NCBI RefSeq assembly: GCF_039555335.1
Contig: NC_092644.1
Coordinates: forward strand, 52,913,365 to 52,977,364
Source: Amphiura filiformis
Taxonomy: Eukaryota > Echinodermata > Ophiuroidea > Amphilepidida > Amphiuridae
Direction of reading: 5' to 3'
Length of the DNA stretch: 64,000 bases
Positions within the stretch are counted from its first letter, which is position 1. The number at the start of each line of letters is the position of its first letter. Below the pieces are notes generated by a model. It searched no databases. It saw nothing but the letters and a program-made list of their open reading frames with translations, and had not been told where the DNA came from. A program made the translations under genes and the position numbers. This document shows positions 1 through 12,590 of the stretch, piece after piece.

Positions 1-574
1 ATGCATTCTTTTGCACCAATAAATCTATGCATGCTTTCAGTGCGCCAAAATTCAAAATAATTAAAAAATCTAAGTGGCATTTTGACTGCAAATTTTTGTT
101 TTGTTTACACCACATTTGCTGGCGTGAACAACATACCGAATGGCAGAGTTGTGCGCGTCACGCAACGCGAATCGTGCACGTAATCACAATATTTCGCATT
201 CAGCGCATTTCTGATTCATTATTTCCGCCAATTTACTAAGCTGTCTTGAGCCATGTGACTTTTTAGAGTTGGAAAGAGTGAAACAAATCAAGCAAAAATA
301 CAAGTAAATATTAGAAAGTTGTATTTTATCACTTTCAAATGAAAGAATACATCTTAGTGTTGATAAATATCAAGAAATCTCAAATTCGGGGGTGAACGAA
401 TGTGTCTTCCATTACTCTGGCCTTAAATCTTCAGTTTTTCAAACGAAAAGTTCCTGACATTTTCGAGAAAATTGTAAAAAAAACTTTTTCAAAACAAAAA
501 GTTCTATGGTCGGGACTGCCGAGACAGTCGATCGGAGGAGGACAAGCAAACACCTTTTTTTTGCCTAAGTGATG
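1..574. other. No recognisable feature
   Basis: AT-rich non-coding sequence. I see no ORF with recognisable protein features, no RNA gene and no clear repeat structure here. Confidence 0.5.
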
Positions 575-832
575 TACCGTATAAACTGTATGCTTATTTC
601 ACTATTCGTTGTATGTCTTGTCTGAACATCCCATCAGCTGTGTGTAGCTCCGCCAATAATCATGATAAATAATACACGCATTGTAGCCGCTGTACGTCGA
701 CTTGACACATAAACTGTGTGTATATTGCTATTAGTCTTGGCATCTTGTTTGAATTCCATCAGCTGCGTGGAGCTCCCAATAACCATGGTAATTATAATGG
801 CGAGCTAGATACACGCATTGTAGGCACTGGAA
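575..832. repeat. Two-copy tandem duplication, period about 127 bp
   Basis: Two diverged head-to-tail copies share the words CCATCAGCTG (at 631 and 756), ATACACGCATTGTAG and ATAAACTGT. No coding potential is visible. From 833 to 1006 nothing else is seen. Confidence 0.6.
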
Positions 833-1006
833 TGAAATACCAGTTTTACTTCATTTGTTTGGCTCGAAATAAAAAGGGGCAAAGCGATCAGTAGCTATCA
901 GTGAAAACTAACATTTAAATAGGAATCTATTTTAATGCAGATAACACATTATTGCTTTAATCTTTTGTAAATTATGAATATTATCAATCATCCATGTAGA
1001 TCAAAT

Positions 1007-1293
1007 AGTTGACTAAATTATAATTCTATTCAACTGGACTTACTATTTATGATGGCTACGGTATCACGTCATATCCATGACGCATCATCAGGCCGAGTGA
1101 TCTTGAATTGGCTCTGTATTCTTGACCTGTGGCGTCCACGATGGTAGAAGTGGCGTCACACGAGAATCGTCGAGGATCTTCCTGATGGTCAATTCAAGAT
1201 CACTCGGCCTGATGATGCGTCATGGATATGACGTGATACCGTAGCCATCATAAATAGTAAGTCCAGTTGAATAGAATTATCATTTAGTCAGCT
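1007..1293. mobile_element. Foldback (hairpin) element with about 100-bp arms
   Basis: Bases 1021-1110 and 1190-1279 are perfect or nearly perfect reverse complements, 90 bp each, around a 79-bp loop. The match continues less perfectly to 1007 and 1293. The outer edge carries CAACTGGACTTA, which recurs at the ends of the inverted repeat at 38.7-39.3 kb. There is no coding sequence, so this is a non-autonomous DNA element or a foldback. The near-identical arms suggest either youth or arm-to-arm gene conversion. Confidence 0.8.
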
Positions 1294-4017
1294 TTGTAAA
1301 TTACACCTATAATGATTTATTGAGAACTTTTGATGTTGTGTGAAATACATATACTTTGTATTTCAAACTGTACCATTTATGTGGTGAAAGTTTTATAAAT
1401 TATTGAGGGATTGATTATCATTAAAATGTATACATGTGCTTATACTTAATGTATTTGAAAGATGGGTATATGTATTCAAATTAGTCCCATGAACATGGCA
1501 GATGCTAAAATGCTGTGTGGATATAGCTGTTGAAAATAGTATCATCTGTTATAGAGTATTCACAATTAAAAGCGAATGATACATTTATTTTATCCATTCA
1601 GAATACACCAATTATGGTTAAAACAGCATGAATTGAATGTGCTGATCCTTTTGATATAATAGTACTGTTTATGAAACATTTATATATTATGTGTATACAT
1701 ATGAACTATGAATAATAAAAGATAAGAAAAACTCATTTATACCAGTGTTCCTGAATTTAGTTTTTTTATACAGAGTATGAAGAGTATTCACCAAAATCAT
1801 CCTTATAGTGCAGAAATAAGGATTGGCCATACATATTATGTTCTTATCATTGGGAATGAGGACAATGTCAGTAGCTGCTCTTTGTTAGTGTAAACTGTGA
1901 CTATCTATGTTGCAAAATGTACCTGTGGGTCATGCCGGAGGAGCATCGCCCCTCATCTTTGGCTGAAAGGTCATTTAGGTGTCAATGTCCAAATAGGTGT
2001 GATTGGGCTCAAATTTGGTGGATATAAAGCCAAAGGAGGGGAACATGTTAAAGGCTAAGTTAACTTGAGGTCAAAGTTTGTGTAGAGGTTAATTTCTAAA
2101 TCCCTTTGATTAGACTCCATATTAATTAAATTGTGAATGCTAAATTCAGTCATGACTTCAGCATAGCTGCTATTGTTTAAGATATTGACCATATAGGCAT
2201 CCAAATGAACTTTTAAAATTCACACACTGATCTGCAAAAAGATACCCCCAATCGGAAATAGACCAAAAATGAGAAAATGCTTTCAGGAGCCGGTCTAGCT
2301 CTGTATGATGAGAATAATTGCCTACCTGTTGGATGCTGCATTTATTATTATTTAGATAAATCATCATTTCACCGAGGAAATGAACATGGAAATTATTACC
2401 ATTGATGTTTGTGGTCAATTCCTGCAAAGGAGAATGGGAAACTCTTGTTTTCTCCCTCACCTTAAATGAACACCAGGTAAATTCAAGTACATTCATAACC
2501 GCATAAATAAAGTGATGCATAAGGCCCAATCAAACTTATTTAGTAACCTCATGCAGTGTATGCGAAATGAACAATCCACATGCAAGCAATTATCGTGTCT
2601 GTATACATCGTATGATTAAGCACTGTCGACTATTTCTTGAGCACTGTCGACTATTATTTGATATCAGAAAGACATTCTTCAATGAGCTCTCATGTCCCAC
2701 AAAAAATGCTGTCAAAATGCTCATTCCAGATGCCTTTATGACTTTGCGCCGGTTATTTTTCAGGTAATGTGAAGAGTCTCAACAGCTCATGTGGACCACA
2801 GAATATCCTTCACACCACTTGGGATTTTCCTTCGTTTTAAAACAAAATGTTTAGATTTTCCACAATTCCCTCAAAACAACTGGTGTGCAGTCATTAATCT
2901 CTAATTAATAAATTGATGTTGAAATGGAAAAAAACTTGGGGAAAATTATCATGCAGATAAGAATCACTTAGACATAACATGTTAACAACTCACACAACTT
3001 TACAACGAGATGCATTGCTGCATGTATGTACCCCGCTGTTTCAACAAAGAGTTTCTGTCCCTTTAAATATGAAAATGGTGAAATAAAATCCATAAAAAAA
3101 TGCAGTTGGGGTTTACAAATCTGGATTATCTTTGCTTAAGCTCAATTCCTCTAAAGAAGCCACGTGTAGAGTACACATCAATGTTCTCAGCAGCACTCTC
3201 TTGTTATGACAACATCTCTGAGATACGTGTACTAAATACCAGGTATATTTCATGATGCTTTTACTCTGGATTTCTTGTATCCATGCATACCATATGTATA
3301 CTGATGCAGGACTACAAGTCCGTATATAACAGTATGATTAAAAGTCCCATTTGGTGATCCCAGTGCAAATGTAAAAAATTAAAATTAATTGCTTAAAAGT
3401 GATGGATAAGGCATTCAAAAATTGTCGCTTTGAAATGAAAAATTTTCCAAAAAACAAAGAAAACAGCATGTTAGAATGAATATTTTAAACAGTTCTCTCA
3501 ACAAAAGAAAACAGCAGTGTACATTTATATATATATTTGGTCTATTCATTAATTCAACCTATTGTCATGAGAGGGTTTGTTGCATACAAAATCAGAAATT
3601 AAAAAGTTGTACAAAGTGGTAAGTGCCCAAAACCATGGGGAAAACTGGAAAGATTGACAAACATCTCCCTAGTCGGTATATGCATGGTCTTACAAGTTGT
3701 GATTCACAACACAGGTGCTCGAGAACTCTAGCCATGCATTTGCTCTCCGATAGCTCTATTTTCGAGGCTAGAGACCAGTGCATTCGAAATCTAGTCAGAA
3801 TCACTGAATCACAACACCATGTAAAGCAATAGAAATTCAGAAGTAAACAGCTGATAATGATGGGCGATTGCATCAAAATGGTCAGTGCAAAAATTGCACT
3901 TCAAGTTCAACTAAATTTGAGTTTGTTCAAAATATAGGCAACCATAAGTCCGATTCAGACTCCAAATCGCAACATCATGAGATATGATGTTGCACTGCTT
4001 TTTTACAACGTAACATC
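1294..4017. other. Non-coding stretch without recognised genes
   Basis: The longest open frames (for example 2170-2529 minus, 119 codons) show no domain, no repeat logic and no splice context. A 23-bp tandem duplication containing GAGCACTGTCGACTATT lies at about 2619-2657. Nothing else can be supported. Confidence 0.5.
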
Positions 4018-4377
4018 CTGGGGGGTCACTCGCATACCAAAGTGGTACACATGCTCGTCCTCAAAAACGTCGAAAAAGGGTTGATATTTGGTCTTGTGGC
4101 TGTGTCGACGTTTTTAGAAAAAACGGTGCTTTTCAGGTAAAGTTTCAACGTTTAGGGTATTTTTTGCAACTTCGGTGGGTTTATTTTACAATTTACACCA
4201 TTTAGGGGTCCATTTTAGTTTCTTACGCCGAATTACGCCATATTTTAGGGGTAAGAGTTACAAAGCCTTACGCCAATAAGGGGAGAGATTTTTCCACACT
4301 GATTACGCCATTTAATAGGGTCCATTTTTGAGGTGCTGGGATGAGCATGCATACCACTTTGGTATCGAGTGACCCCA
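4018..4377. mobile_element. MITE with about 38-bp terminal inverted repeats
   Basis: The left end CTGGGGGGTCACTCG and the right end CGAGTGACCCCAG are inverted copies. The match continues through ATACCAAAGTGGTA and ATGAGCATG. The inside is non-coding with repeated TTACGCC words. No clean target duplication could be fixed, so the superfamily is undetermined. Confidence 0.7.
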
Positions 4378-4399
4378 GACATAACATCTCACAATCAAA

Positions 4400-4751
4400 T
4401 TAAAAGGGCATTTTGTGATCCACAGCCCCACTTTTTTCAAAAAAGTTGACTATTTTATACCACTTGAAACCTCTGGCTACATAATGTTTATGTACCAAAA
4501 ATTTCTTGCAGATTAATTCGTTTAGAGCTGTTTAGCAAAAATATCGTCAAATTTGAATTTCGTTCTGGTATACCAGAACAAAATTACAACAGTGGCCTAT
4601 GGAGCAGTGAACACATAATCATGCATAACTCATAAACGCAAAATCGCAATCATCCTAAATCAAATTTTGGGAATAAGCTTTATTCGTGGATATCTACTGA
4701 AAAATGTCATAAAAAGAGGATGCTAGCTAGGATCACAAAATACTCCTTTAA
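4400..4751. mobile_element. TTAA-flanked MITE
   Basis: TTAA stands at both borders (4400-4403 and 4748-4751). Just inside, AAGGGCATTTTGTGATCC on the left is matched in inverted orientation by GGATCACAAAATACTCCT on the right. TTAA duplication is typical of piggyBac and Kolobok elements; the TIR alone does not decide between them. No coding sequence is present. Confidence 0.7.
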
Positions 4752-5159
4752 ATGTACTGCAACAATATCGTGGTCATGATATGGAGTCTGCATCGGGCTT
4801 TAAGGTCATTCTGCCTACCTTGATTTTCCAGTAGCCAATCAAAACAAGAAAAAATAGTTGCACAAAATATAACTCTTGATTTTAAATCCCAGATAAAAAT
4901 CCCAGCACCTGATGAGAATTCTCACTGCAGAGCTCGTGGTAGTGATGTGGAATTGAACTTTCATAAAAGATTCAGAACTTGAATCCTGGGTTTTCTTGAC
5001 CCATGGCGAAATAAATTTAGGGGCTATCATTTTCTTTGGAAGGGGGTCACAAACCCGGTTCCCAAATTTAAACAAGTTAATAACGTCGATAAAATTGTGA
5101 CCCCCCCTATTTTGGCAACAAACTTTTTATGACCCCCCACCACCGATACACCCTAACCC

Positions 5160-5280
5160 TAAGGGGTGGTGCAATAATTATCGTACCCGGGGGGTGAATT
5201 CTCAAAATGGTCTGCCAAAAATCGCTTGCCCCCCCCCCCCTTACACATGCAAGATTTTGGGGAACCCGAATTTAAAACCT
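5160..5280. repeat. Fragment of a C-rich interspersed repeat
   Basis: The segment with GGGGTGGTGCAATAATTAT, CTCAAAATGGTCTGCC and a long C run before TTACACATGCAAGATTTT reappears almost unchanged at 57.9-58.1 kb. It is one arm of that inverted element. 4752-5159 and 5281-5540 hold nothing recognisable. Confidence 0.65.
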
Positions 5281-5540
5281 TTTATTTAAGACAATTTAAA
5301 AATTGTCTTATCTAAACAGGCTAAAATTGTATTAAAAATCAGTCTTTAAATAAATAAACACACTATCTGTGTACCCCTATTTTTCTTTCCAAAATTAAAT
5401 TTATGAAATTGAAGCTATATAAACATGATAAACACAGCATGCAGTTCAGGAAACGAGTACAGAATTTGGGTGCAAAGTAATCGTGGAATTTCAGGAAATA
5501 TTTATCACTGATAATGAATCCAAATTCATATGAAGAATAT

Positions 5541-5909
5541 TTAAGGGGGTACTACACCCCTGTTTGTAAATTCGTGACTATTTTTGCATTTTTCTCAAAA
5601 AATAATAACACACTGATAACAAAAGTTATGTATATTATTGGGGCAAGGAATCCGATTACTACACTGAAATTTCAGTGACTAACGACAAGCGGTTCAGTTT
5701 ATATGATAGAAAATGAGGTACATTCTAGCGGTACCTCTTTTCTTATCATAAATAACAAACCACTTGTCCTGGGTCACTGAAATTCCAGTGTAGTAACTGG
5801 ATTCCTTGCCCCTATAATATACGTAACTTTTGTTACCACTGTGTTATTGGTTTTTGAGAAAAATGCAAAAATAGACAAAAATTTATCGAGGGGTGTAGTA
5901 CCCCCTTAA
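5541..5909. mobile_element. TTAA-flanked foldback MITE, family 2
   Basis: TTAA at 5541-5544 and 5906-5909 encloses GGGGGTACTACACCCC and its inverse GGGGTGTAGTACCCCC. The arms extend well over 100 bp, including the shared words GGGGCAAGGAATCC and TTCAGTG. A second family member lies at 48527-48886. It is non-coding. Confidence 0.85.
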
Positions 5910-6540
5910 GGTCAAATATTTACTTTCGTCTCAAAACTGTAGTTGTTTTTGCAATATTAACACCTTTTTTTTTTTTTTTCATCTCATCGTGACCATTGTT
6001 TACATGTTTGTCCAGGAGGCGTATGCCACCAAGAGCATTAGCCTCTTGGCCAGTCGTTCAAAGTTATTTTGGGTCAGGGATCAAACCAAAAGATTGAAGA
6101 AGTCCGGGTTTCGTTAGGGTTTAATGTCAATTACCTTTCTCCTATACTCTAATAAAACATCCATGTTATTTTCACGCAATTACTGCTTACCATGCTTACA
6201 GACAGGGAGAGAGGAAGTCCGCTGTCAAGAAATACTACTAAAATTAGTGACGTTTATTATAGGCTTATCGATCTTTTGGTTTGTTCCCTTGATGTTAAGT
6301 TTTATTTAACAACAGAGGGCGGTGTTGCACAATTCGGGAATTTCCCTGAACGTTGTTGCCCCTGGAATATTACCTGGAATATCATCTCTTTAAATAGGTT
6401 CTTTTATTAAATTTGTTTCTACGGCATCATTGGTGGTACAATATTTGGGGAGAGGAGGGACGGGGGGTGTCCAAAGCAGGCATATTTAGGCCTATGTCTG
6501 ATGAACATAATTTCACAATTATTTTTCCAAGTTTTTTTTT
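5910..6540. other. No recognisable feature
   Basis: A T-run near 5968 and short overlapping open frames only. Nothing can be supported as a gene or element. Confidence 0.4.
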
Positions 6541-8370
6541 TCAATTTCTGTTTCTGTCAAATATTCTCATTTTGTGGCACTCTTTGACTATAATATTGTA
6601 CAGGTTTCACTCTGTCTCTCTAATAAACAAGTTTTGATGCCCAGAAAAAGGTCAATTTCTGTTTCTGTCAAATATTCTCATTTTGTGGCACTCTTTGACT
6701 ATAATATTGTACAGGTTTCACTCTGTCTCTCTAATAAACAAGTGTTGATGCCCAGAAAAAGGGCGATTTCTGTTTCTGTCAAATAGGCCCCCTATTCTCA
6801 TTTTGTAGCACTCTTTGACTATAATATTGTACAGGTTTCACTCTGTCTCTCTAATAAACAAGTTTTGATGCCCAGAAAAGGCGATTTCTGTTTCTGTCAA
6901 ATATTCTCATTTTGTGGCACTCTTTGACTATAATATTGTACAGGTTTCACTCTGTCTCTCTAATAAACAAGTTTTGATGCCCAGAAAAAGGGCGATTTCT
7001 GTTTCTGTCAAATATTCTCATTTTGTGGCACTCTTTGACTATAATATTGTACAGGTTTCACTCTGTCTCTCTAATAAACAAGTTTTGATGCCCAGAAAAA
7101 GGTCAATTTCTGTTTCTGTCAAATATTCTCATTTTGTGGCACTCTTTGACTATAATATTGTACAGGTTTCACTCTGTCTCTCTAATAAACAAGTTTTGAT
7201 GCCCAGAAAAAGGTCGATTTCTGTTTCTGTCAAATATTCTCATTTTGTGGCACTCTTTGACTATAATATTGTACCGGTTTCACTCTGTCTCTCTAATAAT
7301 CAGGTTTTGATGCCCAGAAAAAGATCGATTTCTGTTTCTGTAAAATATTCTCATTTTGTGGGACTCTTTGACAATAATATTGTATAGGTTTTACTCTGTT
7401 TCTCTAATAAACAGGTTCTGATGCCCAGGAAACGGTCGATTTCTGTTTTTGTAAAATATTTCCATTTTGTTGCACTCTTTGACTATAATATTGTACAGGT
7501 TTCACTCTGTCTCTCTAATAATCAGGTTATGATGCCCAGAAAAAGGTTCATTTCTGTTTCTGTAAAATATTCTCATTTTTTGGCGTTCTTTGACTGTAAT
7601 ATTGTATAGCTTTCACTCTGTCTCTCTAGTAATCAGGTTTTGATGCCCAGAAAAAGGTCTATTTCTGTTTCTGTAAAATATTCTCATTTTGTGACACCTT
7701 TTGGCTATATAGGTTTCACTCTGTTTCTCTAATAAACAAGTTTTGTTGCCCAGAAAAAGGTCAGTTTCTGTTTCTGTCAAATATTCTCATTTTGTGGCAC
7801 TCTTTGACAATAGTATTGTATAGGTTTTACTCCGTCTCTCTAATAATCAGGTTTTGATGCCCAGAAAAAGGTCAATTTCTGTTTCTGTCAAATATTCTCA
7901 TTTTGTGGCACTCTTTGACAATAATATTGTATAGGTTTTACTCTGTCTCTCTAATAATCAGGTTTTGATGCCCAGAGAAATGTCGATTTCTGTTTCTGTA
8001 AAATATTCTCATTTTGTGGCACTCTTTGACTATAATATTTTAACCCTGTCTCTCTTTGATTGCGATCACTATTTACGCCAGGGCAGAGAATGGAGGATTT
8101 TTGCAGATAAATGTCGCATCCCCCGCATATTGAAGGGAAAATTTCATGTCCCCTTAAATCCCCATTCCTTCTGTATAATTTCCTGTCCCCTCCAATATCA
8201 AGGTCAAATTTCCTGGCCCCCTCCTCATGTCAATTAAAAAGTTGCCATCCCCTAAAATCCTCCATTCCCCTGGGGTAAATAGTGATTGCTGTCTCTGTAA
8301 AAAAATTCTCATTTAGTGGCACTTTTTGAATGTAATATTGTACAGGTTTATACGCCCTGTCTCTCTCAGT
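6541..8370 (+). repeat. 111-bp minisatellite, about 14 copies
   Basis: The unit contains TTTCTGTTTCTGTCAAATATT, TTGACTATAATATTGTACAGG and GATGCCCAGAAAAAGG. Successive GATGCCC words are 111 bp apart (6636, 6747). As 111 is divisible by three, plus-strand frames stay open for up to 157 codons and read a 37-residue repeat containing CLSNKQVLMPRKRSISVSV. I consider that frame a by-product of the period. Copies are most alike in the first half and more diverged, with ATCAGG replacing AACAAG, downstream. A short insertion interrupts the array near 6787, and an element splits it at 8061-8290. Confidence 0.9.
8061..8290. mobile_element. MITE inserted in the minisatellite
   Basis: The left end GCGATCACTATTTACGCCAG and the right end CCCTGGGGTAAATAGTGATTGC are inverted copies of about 30 bp. 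Minisatellite sequence resumes right after it (TCTCTGTAAAAAAATTCTC), so the element inserted into one array copy. It has no coding sequence. Confidence 0.75.
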
Positions 8371-9188
8371 GGCTTAGCCGGGGGGGGGGGGCAAAGGCAA
8401 AGGGGGAAAGTGGAAAGTCTAATGTGTACTTTCAATGAATGCCAAGGCTCAAAACCATTTTCACATTGATGTAATCATGGATTTGAGTATTGGTTGGAAT
8501 TTGCCTAACTTCATGATACAGGACCTTAATTTGCCTAACTTCATGATAACATAATGGTGGGATTTAGTTATTTTAAAAGAGCTTTCTGAAGTTTTTATGG
8601 TAGGCAAGGCCTTTTCTAATGTTGCAAGTATCAAAATCTGAGTTTTCTTCTTACATAGCATTACATTTGTAAATTCTCATACCGTTTCTCATATCGCTTT
8701 TAGATCGATTTTTGAGAAATATATAACCTCGGAATCAGATTATATCATGGGTCAAATGTTATGCGTGTACATTTTTATTGGACTTGGGTTGCATGAACTC
8801 TGAAGGAGGACCAAGACAATAAAAAAATGCACTAAAATAGGGAATTAAGTATTTTTTGAGATTTCTTATGTTTGGGGAGTATTTTGAGACCAGTTTTGAT
8901 GAAATTGGACCATTTTTTAAAATTTGGACCTCTATGTATGACATTGACCTATTCGACCTTTTAACTCCTGAACTAAGTACCATAGAAAAACATGACAATT
9001 GATTTTTTACTGTGGGAACAATTTTCACATTACAACATGGAATTATTTTCAAGTTATGTTCTCACTATGAATGGAACCAATCAAATTTGTATCATTTCAG
9101 GTCTAAGGATGCCCCAAAACATTGGTTCCACTATTTAAAATCCCAAACCCATAGTGCCACATACTAATATTTCACATACAAATAGACA
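8371..9188. other. Non-coding stretch with a remnant of a CAGTGG...AGCC-type repeat
   Basis: CAGTGGCTTAGCC followed by a G run at 8369-8395 resembles the end of a decayed DNA transposon of the kind also seen at 18.89 kb. A 33-bp local duplication containing TTTGCCTAACTTCATGATA lies at 8501-8548. No gene is seen. Confidence 0.4.
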
Positions 9189-9777
9189 TAAACTGCTCAA
9201 ATAAAGAAAGTCCGCAGTCATAACCTGTTCTACACCGAAGCCTGATCTTGTTATGACAATTTGATTGAAACGGTCGTGTGCAAACTCTTGTTATCTCCAA
9301 TTTGATACCAAACACTTAAAAGTAACAAAGATTGACACCGGTTTATGGCATTTGGTGCATTTCAAAAGTTGCAAATCAAAAGTATGCATGCAGTCAAATT
9401 TGCTATGCGTGGCAATGTGGTCAAGCTTGTTGCCCACGATGGCCCCTGTCGACTATCCCAAATGCGCGCTTCATTCAATTGTCAATTTAAAACGCATGGA
9501 TTGCTACAGTGCTTTACTGATGAATACTAGGCACGATGCGATTGAAATGACCTAGTCGTAGTTCTGGCTATGTCAATGTTTGCGCTCTGCTATTCACCTC
9601 TACAGGTCCGCGTGGTCTGTTTTTTAATTTGCAACTTTTGAATATGCATCAAATTTCATATACTGGAGCTAACAAGATTCTGCACACGACCTTATCAATT
9701 AAATTGTCATAACAAGATCAGGTTTTGGTGTAGGACGGGTTACATGACTGCAGACTTTCTTTATTTGAGCAGTTTAT
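9189..9777. mobile_element. Inverted-repeat element with about 110-bp arms
   Basis: Left arm 9189-9298 and right arm 9668-9776 are close reverse complements, starting TAAACTGCTCAAATAAAGAA and running through TCTTGTTATGACAATTT and TCGTGTGCA. Shorter inverted words (TTCAAAAGTTGCAAAT) continue inward. TA at both edges would suit a Tc1/mariner-type duplication, but this is not proven. The 96-codon plus-strand frame inside shows no domain. Confidence 0.75.
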
Positions 9778-9804
9778 TATATGCACCTCAAAACTCAATC
9801 CCTG

Positions 9805-9860
9805 ATTGATGATGATGATGATGATTATTAGTGATTCTTATTATTATTATTATTTATGGT
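9805..9860. repeat. GAT and TTA microsatellites
   Basis: A GATGATGAT run is followed by a TTATTATTAT run, between two inverted-repeat elements. 9861-10080 is otherwise empty. Confidence 0.85.
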
Positions 9861-10080
9861 AGAATTGGACTGACACCAACTGCAACTGTAATAATAACGC
9901 TACACAACTTCAAGTAAACACACTCCACCACATTTCTATTACTGTGTACATAACACTTTTTTATTGATCAACATAATACTTTACAGGAACCAAAGGTCCC
10001 GGTTTGAATTCTGGATGGCCAGTGGACTTTTTTTCACTGGTTATCATTCATGTTGTGTCAGTGGGAAGTTTAAATCCAAT

Positions 10081-10637
10081 TACAAACACATCAAAAGAAG
10101 AAAGTCTCTGCTAGTTTGAGTGGTCATAACTTAGAACACAATTACTTAATGCAATAAGATTGATATGAATGTATAGAGATGTTAGCTGCAGTATGACACT
10201 TGTATAAAGGCGAATCATAATGATTGAGAAATAAGCGTAATTCGATGCAATTTTAAAAGTTACACATTCAAACAAATTACGCTGTGTAAAACCATGCATA
10301 ATGCTCTCCAAATTGAAGACTAACATGTTCCACTCACATGAAGTGAGTGTCGATCAGTGTCATCGATCGAATAACAACCCACTTTGAATACAGTCTTTTC
10401 GATTTGGAGAGCATTATGCATGGTTGACACCCATTCCAACATGCTTTTACACAGAAAATTTGCATGCAACTTTTGAATCGCATTTACGCAAGTGTGGTAC
10501 CATACTGAAGCTAACAATTTACAAAATTTTCCAAGCGTTCATATACATTAATACTGCTTTTACTTTCTTGTGCTCAAAGTCACGCCACCAGGGCATGCCA
10601 CTCAAACTAGTGCAGACTTCCCTTTTTGATGTGTTTA
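10081..10637. mobile_element. TA-flanked inverted-repeat element
   Basis: TACAAACACATCAAAA at the left is mirrored by TTTTTGATGTGTTTA at the right. The arms also share AGTTTGAGTGG. The middle is a second palindrome: ATGCATAATGCTCTCCAAAT (about 10297) against ATTTGGAGAGCATTATGCAT (about 10401). It resembles the 9.2-kb element in layout and in the words AAGTCT..GC and GCAACTTTTGAAT, so the two may be distant family members. Confidence 0.7.
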
Positions 10638-11574
10638 TTATAACATATAATACTTCATTTGAAATATATTCATATGAAACGCATCAGTGAAGAGGACGCA
10701 ATGCCTCGAAATCAAATACCAATATTTCGGATATCATTAGCAAAGTATTACCATCACATGGCAATTGTTCATAACATAAACAGTGGCATAGATTTCTTTT
10801 TTACATGGGGGCAGGGGTTAGAAAAATTCTTGGAGTATAGTGAATGCAGCACCTTTTGGCGACACACTAAGTTTATGGTACAAATGCGTGCAAACATGTT
10901 TGCCATATTGAAGCTAAACTGATGAAATATGGTACAAAAGTGGAATAAAATCTAATGGCCATTAATTAGGTAATTATAAAAACTACCTCAAGCGATGATC
11001 GCATCCTTTAAAAAGAACAAACACTCCTAGTAAAATGAGTGTTTTGAGTGAATCGCGGATCCCTGTGGATCCCTGTCTTGCTTTTCAAAACCACCCTAAA
11101 TATGTGTTTTCTTTCATGCGGATGCTTACAACTTTCATATATCAGTGACCACCTGGATAACAACAGTGGTTTTCTTCATCCCTGTCACTTCTGCAACACT
11201 AAGTAGGGCAGAGGTACATTGCATGATCTAGCAAATGTAATCATGTTTTGCTAAAAATAGAGTTGCAGTTTACAATGTATAATTCACAATAGTGACACGA
11301 CCTGGTCCATGGAGGCCAAAGGCGGCAAATTTAAAACTGAGATAGAGGCAAAAATATGGAGTGAAAAAAAAAACAAATACAAGAAAATAGATATCACAAA
11401 AACTTCATACCTTTAGAACTAAGTATGCTAGACCTTTGGCATAGCCTAATGTTTGTATGAGGTAATGATTATAAATTACAATCTTTGATAAAGTGCCAAT
11501 TCATTTTCATTGACTCCATTGTTTTCATACCTTGTGACCTTTCTCTGCAGCTCAGTCAGTATAATGTCAGAATG
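10638..11574. other. No recognisable feature
   Basis: The 87- and 88-codon open frames at the start have no recognisable domain. No repeat partner was noticed elsewhere in the window. Confidence 0.4.
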
Positions 11575-12072
11575 CAGAGTTCATTTTTTGCCGGCAAAAA
11601 GCCTGTTTTTGCCGGCAAAGTGGCAAAAAATGACAAAAACCTGTTTTTGTCAGTTTTTGCCTGGTTAAACCAGCAAAAATGCCAAAAACTGGTAAAAACT
11701 CATTTGTAGTTAGTCAAATATTAAAAAGTAACACTAATTAAAAACAATAGCACACAACTTTTGATCAATCATTCAACATACTTTTTGTCTCGCCAAGTCC
11801 TTAAAATGAAAATGTTTTGAATTTGATATGCCACATTGCAGTTAAATCCACTAGTGAGCAATGAAAATCCATGCCGTTAATTTCTTAATATGTTACTTAC
11901 CAAATCTGGCCTTGTTACACTCAGGAAATTACTTTGTATAACTTAAGTATTTGTTTTGAAATGAAAAAAGTGAACTATTCATCACTTTTTTAGGTATTGC
12001 CATTTTAACAGCATTTTTAAGTGGTTAAAACCATGATTTTTCCCTCCTGCTTGCAAAAACCTGCAAACCCTG
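11575..12072. mobile_element. hAT-like non-autonomous element, copy A (empty TTAA site)
   Basis: The ends are CAGAGTTCATTTTTTGCCGG on the left and the inverse of CAGGGTTTGCAGG on the right, next to GCCGGCAAAAA-type subterminal repeats. CAG...CTG termini suit hAT elements, but a clean 8-bp duplication was not found. Copy B (48282-49565) aligns through CACAACTTTT, ATATGCCACATT, AGCAATGAAAAT and AAATCTGGCCTTGT. Copy A has a single TTAA near 11887-11890, where copy B carries a 356-bp insertion. Confidence 0.7.
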
Positions 12073-12390
12073 TGTCAGAGATGACAAAAATATATATTTA
12101 ACATTTAAGGCACTTGTTAATCAGATACATTTATGCAACTTAGCCTGTTATTATGGCCATGATTTCTTTAAATACATTCTGTGTGCAAAGCTTATTAACC
12201 ACTTCAAATATCAACAAATTACAAAATTAGTCAACCAACATGCATGTTTGGTTTAAGTTATTGCAAATCCGTCTATCTTTTGGCAAGATCCAACATAATC
12301 TGCCATGCAGCATTTGGTATAACTGCTGAATCATACACAACGTCATAAAATGGGTAGAATCACTGGTGGTGGAATCGTCAAATGAGCAGT

Positions 12391-12590
12391 GATGGCGCCA
12401 CACGGTGGGGGTAGGGGCATGGGGTAAAATACTTCCCCCAGACAGAAGCTCTGCCCCCAGAAAAATTGAAGAGGGTGAAAAGCCACTTTTTAGCCAAATT
12501 TAGGTGAAAATGTCCCCCAGTCGGAAGCTCTGCCCTTTTGCCCCCAGAAAAAAATTTTCTGGTGCTGCCACAGCAAATGAGTCCAGAGAT
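12391..12590. repeat. C/G-rich interspersed repeat with GGTGGCAGCACCAG-type end
   Basis: Words such as CCCCCAGTCGGAAGCTCTGCC and TTTTCTGGTGCTGCCAC recur in a diverged copy at 63585-63770. It is probably a MITE family. The minus-strand frame over it is not a gene. Confidence 0.6.

Noticed and set aside
6574-7387. Open frames of 70-157 codons over the 111-bp repeat as a repetitive protein
   Set aside because: The frame follows from the period being divisible by three; there is no start context, splice site or known repeat family.
11567-12080. 8-bp target duplication for hAT-like copy A (TCAGAATG against TCAGAGAT)
   Set aside because: The match is partial and shifts with the chosen border; copy B ends in C runs, so it cannot confirm.
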